DNA of 64,000 nucleotides, taken from contig CACDYK010000002.1 of the NCBI GenBank assembly GCA_902556905.1, forward strand, positions 1-64,000, in the 5' to 3' direction. Positions 60,439 through 64,000 of this stretch are shown one piece after another (the stretch's first letter is position 1; each line of letters opens with the position of its first letter). The position numbers and the translations under genes are program-made. The notes beneath the pieces were generated by a model. It had not been told where the DNA came from, did no database searches, and was given only the letters and a program-made list of their open reading frames with translations. Origin of the DNA: an uncultured Pelagibacteraceae bacterium (GTDB taxonomy: Bacteria; Pseudomonadota; Alphaproteobacteria; Pelagibacterales; Pelagibacteraceae).

Positions 60439-60663
60439 TTACCAATCGGTAATGTTGCTTTTATGATCATTAGCGCCATGTCTTTTTCTAGCTAACCTTG
60501 AAAGTTCTTCACTTTCAGATTTGTTAGTAATAACATGCCAACCGATCCAGATCACTATACCAAGAATAACCAGTAAAGTTTCAGTGGATCCAGCTCCCGG
60601 ATAAACTGCACCGACAACCTCCTTCGCACTTAAATGATCTATCCAGTTTGTAACTGTAGCCAT
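60439..60663 (-). CDS. Small membrane protein beside AmtB (74 residues)
   Basis: The 74-residue protein has one predicted helix at about 27-45 (ETLLVILGIVIWIGWHVIT), a short aromatic N-terminus, and a charged, arginine-rich C-terminal tail (SRLARKRHGANDH). It lies 12 bases after the ammonium transporter stop, inside the same transcript and before a strong terminator. It is not a PII (GlnK) protein, which is the usual AmtB partner and has a different length and fold. It may modulate AmtB or be an unrelated envelope protein; I do not recognise the family. Confidence 0.8.
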   Translation of the reverse strand: MATVTNWIDHLSAKEVVGAVYPGAGSTETLLVILGIVIWIGWHVITNKSESEELSRLARKRHGANDHKSNITDW

Positions 60664-60675
60664 ATTTTTCCTCCT

Positions 60676-62076
60676 TTACCTGGTTGCAGATGAAACTGCT
60701 TTTTCATCTTCTTTAGCAGACTCCATCATTTCATAGTCTAATCCAGCTATTTCTACTTCACGTGGGATTCTTAATTTACCCATACCGCTTAGTACTTTAG
60801 CTATGATATAGCCTGGAAGCATTCCAAGAACTCCGAACATTATTATCGCTCCTAAGAATTGCCCCAATGGATTAATTGATGCGTAAGTTGATCCGTCCCA
60901 CATAGCTCCTACACTGTATCCAGATGAAGGATAGCCATTTAAAACAAACCCACAAATCACAAGACCTACAAAGCCAGCATAACCATGTACTGCTACTGCA
61001 CCAACTGCATCATCAATTTTGAACTTACGTTCAACCCAGTAATGTAGTTTGTAAGCAATTACAACACCGATCATACCAATGATCATTGCTTGAATTGGAT
61101 GATATAAATCATTTCCAGCTGAAGCACAGATGATACCTGCTAGTCCACTTGAGTAAGTCCAGAAAGGATCACCTTTAGCGATCACATATCCAGCCAATAA
61201 TCCACCTGATAGTGACATCAGGAAGTTAAAGGTAATACCACTCAGCGTAGTAGGGGTTACATATATGTTTGTAGCCGTCCAATAGGTTACACCTTCCATT
61301 CCATATTCAGGCCCAAGGTCAAATATAGGTATATTACATGCCGCATAAAATCCCCAGAAACCAGTATAAATTAAAAATAATCCAACTGTAACTAGCCAAG
61401 GATTTCTTGGTCCTATATTTCTTGGTTCACCACTTGATGAGAATTTTCCAATTCTTGGTCCTAAAACCACCAGAACACCTAAAGCAAATCCACCTGCAAT
61501 TGCGTGAATTACTCCTGATGCATAAGCATCATGGTATCCTAAAATTTTAAGCATCCATCCATCAAAGTGCCATCCCCAGGCAGCATCAATTGTCCAAAAT
61601 ACAGATCCAATTGCGATTGCTAAGATACCAAATGCAAAAGTTGTAATCCTTTCAATGATTGCTCCTGAAACAATAGAAGCAGCTGTCCATGAAAATAGTA
61701 AGAAGGCAGCCCAGAATACTCCACTTATGTGATCACCTAAATTGATCGCCATAAACTCTGTATTAGGTGCATACCACTTAGCACTAAAAGTACTTTCGTC
61801 TGTAATTAACGCAGCACTTTCATTCATTATTGAAGGTGCAATTCCTGGTCCTGTTGGAAATGCCCAGTAAATCCACCAACCAAAGAAAAACCAAGTTACT
61901 GTAACCAATGGTATCAGCATTGTATTTTTCATAAGAGTGTGTTGATGGTGTTTGTATCGAGAAGCTCCGACCTCATACATACAGAAACCGACGTGAATTA
62001 AAAACATCAGTACCACTGTTATCCAGTAGTAAAATTCTGTAAATATGGTTGTAAGAGCGCCTAACTGATCAGTCAT
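60676..62076 (-). CDS. amtB: Ammonium transporter (Amt/Rh family)
   Basis: The 466-residue protein has about eleven membrane helices. The twin pore histidines are in GVIHAIAGGFALG near residue 190 and VAVHGYAGFVGL near 358; a HISGVFWAAFLLFSWTAAS helix and an NPLGQFLGAIIMFG region also fit. The long external segment before residue 100 (SAALITDESTFSAKWYAPN) is unusual for a typical AmtB. Ammonium uptake would supply the GlnT-type ligase and the glutamate-synthase-like subunit encoded in the neighbourhood. The ATG at 62076 is preceded by GGGAGAG. Confidence 0.9.
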   Translation of the reverse strand: MTDQLGALTTIFTEFYYWITVVLMFLIHVGFCMYEVGASRYKHHQHTLMKNTMLIPLVTVTWFFFGWWIYWAFPTGPGIAPSIMNESAALITDESTFSAKWYAPNTEFMAINLGDHISGVFWAAFLLFSWTAASIVSGAIIERITTFAFGILAIAIGSVFWTIDAAWGWHFDGWMLKILGYHDAYASGVIHAIAGGFALGVLVVLGPRIGKFSSSGEPRNIGPRNPWLVTVGLFLIYTGFWGFYAACNIPIFDLGPEYGMEGVTYWTATNIYVTPTTLSGITFNFLMSLSGGLLAGYVIAKGDPFWTYSSGLAGIICASAGNDLYHPIQAMIIGMIGVVIAYKLHYWVERKFKIDDAVGAVAVHGYAGFVGLVICGFVLNGYPSSGYSVGAMWDGSTYASINPLGQFLGAIIMFGVLGMLPGYIIAKVLSGMGKLRIPREVEIAGLDYEMMESAKEDEKAVSSATR

Positions 62077-62152
62077 TTTCTCTCTCCCATATTAGTTTTT
62101 GAAACTTTATGAAATTTTAGGAGATGTGACAAATGAAACAATCATTAAAAAA

Positions 62153-62175
62153 CCTAGTGTGGACACTAGGTTTTT
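62153..62175. terminator. Bidirectional intrinsic terminator
   Basis: CCTAGTGT, a two-base loop, and ACACTAGG form a perfect 8-bp hairpin, flanked by an A-run on one side and a T-run on the other, so a U-tract exists in both directions. On the minus strand it lies about 30 bases after the stop of the gene at 62204 and would end the glxD transcript before amtB. Confidence 0.85.
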
Positions 62176-62203
62176 AATAATTTATCAACTCTTGATTGTA
62201 GTA

Positions 62204-62617
62204 TCAGAATTTTAAGTAAGCTTTTTTCAAATCAACAAGAGGGTGTTTTGGAGACATTTGAAACTTAACTAAAAGTTCTCTTGCAATCATATCTCTATCT
62301 TGTTGATTATTTGGAAGTTTAATAGATTTAGGAATAGTCACCCAGCCATTTGCATTTCTACAAAATACTGCAGGTTTTCCTTCTTCATAACCCATATGAA
62401 CATCTTCTAACCAGTTAAGATCATCCCATCCCATAGCTTCTACATATTTTTTTAAAAAAGGAGTGATCTTAGTATAATCAGGTAAAAGATTAACGTCATA
62501 TCTATATCCAATAGACTGACCTATCATCTTTTCTCTAGCTGACTGTTTTTTTACTCCAAATTTAACTTTAGTAGCTTTTGATTTTTTTTTTACTTTTTTT
62601 GTTTTTTTCTTAGCCAT
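62204..62617 (-). CDS. Unknown basic protein co-encoded with GlxD-like subunit
   Basis: The 137-residue protein has a strongly basic N-terminus (about 1-28, dominated by Lys with KKTKKVKKKSKATK), followed by a compact region with YRYDVNLLPDYTKI, AMGWDDLNWLEDVHMG near 64-79, and FCRNANGWVTIPKS near 85-98. No signal peptide or membrane helix is present. It starts 9 bases after the GlxD-like stop with an AGGGAAAC sequence before the ATG. I do not recognise it; the aromatic, charged core resembles small regulatory or subunit-type proteins, but no function can be claimed. Confidence 0.78.
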   Translation of the reverse strand: MAKKKTKKVKKKSKATKVKFGVKKQSAREKMIGQSIGYRYDVNLLPDYTKITPFLKKYVEAMGWDDLNWLEDVHMGYEEGKPAVFCRNANGWVTIPKSIKLPNNQQDRDMIARELLVKFQMSPKHPLVDLKKAYLKF

Positions 62618-62625
62618 GTTTCCCT

Positions 62626-64000
62626 CTATATTTTGTGATAGTTATCAACACCAACCGTGTAGTTAGTTCCTGCTAATGGAACTTTTGCTAAAGCAGATGC
62701 TTCTGAAGTTAATGCAGCTAAATCTTCTGGCTCAAGAGAGTGAATATTAGTTTTACCACATGCTCTTGCTAAAAGTTGAGCTTCTAAAGTCATTGAATGA
62801 AGATAGTTGTAAACTCTTAAAGCAGCATCATCAGGATTTAATCTTGCTCTGAGTTTAGGGTCCTGTGTTGCAACACCAACTGGGCAACGACCAGTATGAC
62901 AGTGGTAACATTCACCAGCTTTTACACCCATTTCTTTTTCAAAATTAGCTTCTGGGATATCTTTGTTACAGTTCAAAGCGATCATGGATCCAGTACCAAT
63001 TGCAATTGCATCAGCACCTAATGCTAAAGCTTTAGCCATATCAGCACCATCTCTAACTCCACCAGCATAAATTAAAGTGACTTTTCCAGTTTTACCGACA
63101 TCATCAATCGCTCTTCTAGCTTCTCTAATAGCAGCAATACCAGGAATACCAGTGTTTGCAGCAGCAATGTGAGGACCAGCTCCAGTAGATCCTTCCATAC
63201 CATCTAAATAAATAGAGTCTGGATCACATTTTGCAGCCATACGAACATCATCATAAACTTTTGATGCACCAAGTTTTAATTGAATTGGAACTTTATTTTT
63301 TGTTAATTGTCTTAACTCTTCAACTTTTAAAGCTAAATCATCTGGACCTAACCAGTCAGGGTGACGAGCAGGTGATCTTTGGTCAATACCAGATGGTAGT
63401 GATCTCATTTCAGCTACTTGGTCAGTTACTTTTTGACCCATCAAGTGTCCACCCATTCCAACTTTTTGACCTTGGCCAATGAATACTTCAATCCCATCTG
63501 CTAGTTGAGCATGATGAGGATTAAAACCATATCTTGATTGAATACATTGGTAATACCATTTTTCAGAATATCTTCTTTCGTCAGGTATCATTCCACCTTC
63601 ACCAGAACAAGTAGCACTACCAGCCATAGTTGCTCCTCTTGCTAAGGCAGTTTTTGCTTCATAAGAAAGTGCACCAAAACTCATACCAGTAATGTAAACA
63701 GGTATATCAAGTTCAATAGGGTTTTCGCATCTTGGACCAATTACAGTTTTGGTTTCACATTTTTCTCTGTAACCTTCAATTACAAATCTTGTAAGTGTCC
63801 CTGGTAAGAAAACTAAATCATCAAATGTTGGAATTTTTTTCATTAATGCCATTCCACGCATTCTGTATCTTCCTAGTTGAGACTTGATATGAATATCGTC
63901 AATTACCTCTGGAGTAAAAATTGCATTATGTCCAAGTAAACTTTTATTTCTTTTACCTTCTTCATGTGCATGAACGTCAGCTTTTCCACCAACACTTCCA
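62626..64000 (-). CDS. Glutamate synthase-like FMN/Fe-S domain protein, GlxD/MgsC-like (5' partial)
   Basis: The frame is open beyond the ATG at 63861 to the window edge, where it reads SVGGKADVHAHEEGKRNKSL and continues, so the 5' end is missing. The visible 457 residues form an alpha/beta FMN barrel of the GltB family, with GSTGAGPHIAAANTGIP, YAGGVRDGADMAKALALGAD-type FMN blocks, and a GECYHCHTGRCPVGVATQD block whose cysteines suit a [3Fe-4S] cluster. No glutaminase or other GltB domain follows, so it is a single-domain subunit like GlxD, part of N-methylglutamate synthase in methylamine users or of a GlxBCD complex. The rest of the operon lies outside the window. Confidence 0.85.
   Translation of the reverse strand, partial: GSVGGKADVHAHEEGKRNKSLLGHNAIFTPEVIDDIHIKSQLGRYRMRGMALMKKIPTFDDLVFLPGTLTRFVIEGYREKCETKTVIGPRCENPIELDIPVYITGMSFGALSYEAKTALARGATMAGSATCSGEGGMIPDERRYSEKWYYQCIQSRYGFNPHHAQLADGIEVFIGQGQKVGMGGHLMGQKVTDQVAEMRSLPSGIDQRSPARHPDWLGPDDLALKVEELRQLTKNKVPIQLKLGASKVYDDVRMAAKCDPDSIYLDGMEGSTGAGPHIAAANTGIPGIAAIREARRAIDDVGKTGKVTLIYAGGVRDGADMAKALALGADAIAIGTGSMIALNCNKDIPEANFEKEMGVKAGECYHCHTGRCPVGVATQDPKLRARLNPDDAALRVYNYLHSMTLEAQLLARACGKTNIHSLEPEDLAALTSEASALAKVPLAGTNYTVGVDNYHKI

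Noticed and set aside
227-63482. Many short frames antisense to or shifted within real genes
   Set aside because: They lie inside clear genes, show low-complexity translations and no motifs; they are overlaps expected in AT-rich coding DNA.
1-64000. tRNA, rRNA, CRISPR arrays, insertion sequences, riboswitches
   Set aside because: I saw no tRNA-like arms, repeat-spacer arrays, transposase motifs or known riboswitch patterns; intergenic regions are too short to hide most of these, although a weak structure could be missed by eye.

Overview
The window looks like a piece of a SAR11 (Pelagibacterales) genome, or a very close streamlined marine alphaproteobacterium. It is strongly AT-rich, almost entirely coding, has no gene-free stretch above 300 bases, and many neighbouring genes abut or overlap by a few bases. 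The gene content is that of an oligotrophic osmolyte and C1 specialist: several high-affinity ABC and TRAP uptake systems, a DmdA-type demethylase, carnitine/butyrobetaine enzymes, and an ammonium transporter beside a GlnT/GmaS-type ligase. No rRNA, tRNA, CRISPR array, insertion sequence or phage gene was seen.

Layout. (1) 1-8.3 kb: a carnitine/gamma-butyrobetaine module with a BKACE-type dehydrocarnitine cleavage enzyme, L-carnitine dehydrogenase, an SDR, a ProVWX-type quaternary-amine importer and, divergently, a butyrobetaine dioxygenase. (2) 8.4-15.1 kb: a glycerol-3-phosphate/glycerophosphodiester importer (UgpB, A, E, a second E, C), a cytosolic glycerophosphodiesterase and a 2H phosphoesterase-like protein. 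(3) 15.1-18.7 kb, minus strand: glyoxalase-like protein, aldehyde dehydrogenase, beta-hydroxyacid dehydrogenase, EamA permease. (4) 18.7-25.2 kb: an EutA-like/ectoine-hydrolase-like pair followed by a PotABCD-like ABC importer. (5) 25.3-28.1 kb: a TRAP transporter. (6) 28.1-37.3 kb: a tightly packed minus-strand operon (PepE-like, FMN hydroxyacid dehydrogenase, ThDP enzyme, transthyretin-like protein, DmdA family, thiolase, branched-chain-type aminotransferase), then an orphan binding-protein domain and a second GcvT-like protein. (7) 37.4-45.2 kb: a peptide/opine-type ABC importer with fused ATPases, then a FadN-like beta-oxidation fusion. (8) 45.2-57.8 kb: housekeeping and nitrogen genes (cyclophilin, agmatinase family, aldehyde dehydrogenase, ArgE-like, CsaA-like, LysE, aconitase, YfgM-like, BamB-like, ZapE). 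(9) 57.8-64 kb, minus strand: diaminopropionate ammonia-lyase, GlnT/GmaS, two small membrane proteins, AmtB, an unknown basic protein and a GlxD-like glutamate-synthase subunit cut by the window edge.

How the parts fit. Most of the window imports small nitrogen-, phosphorus- or sulfur-containing osmolytes and strips them to methyl groups, ammonium, acetyl-CoA units and amino acids. A recurring feature is a strong RNA hairpin placed exactly between each ABC substrate-binding-protein gene and its permease genes (four cases). Convergent gene pairs overlap or abut, leaving no space for ordinary terminators. The parts I could not tie to a known pathway are the 28.1-35.3 kb operon, which contains a transthyretin-like protein lacking its family's C-terminal signature, the tandem ugpE pair, and several small or unknown proteins around amtB/glxD. 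All functional calls rest on motif and family recognition by eye; no database search was run.
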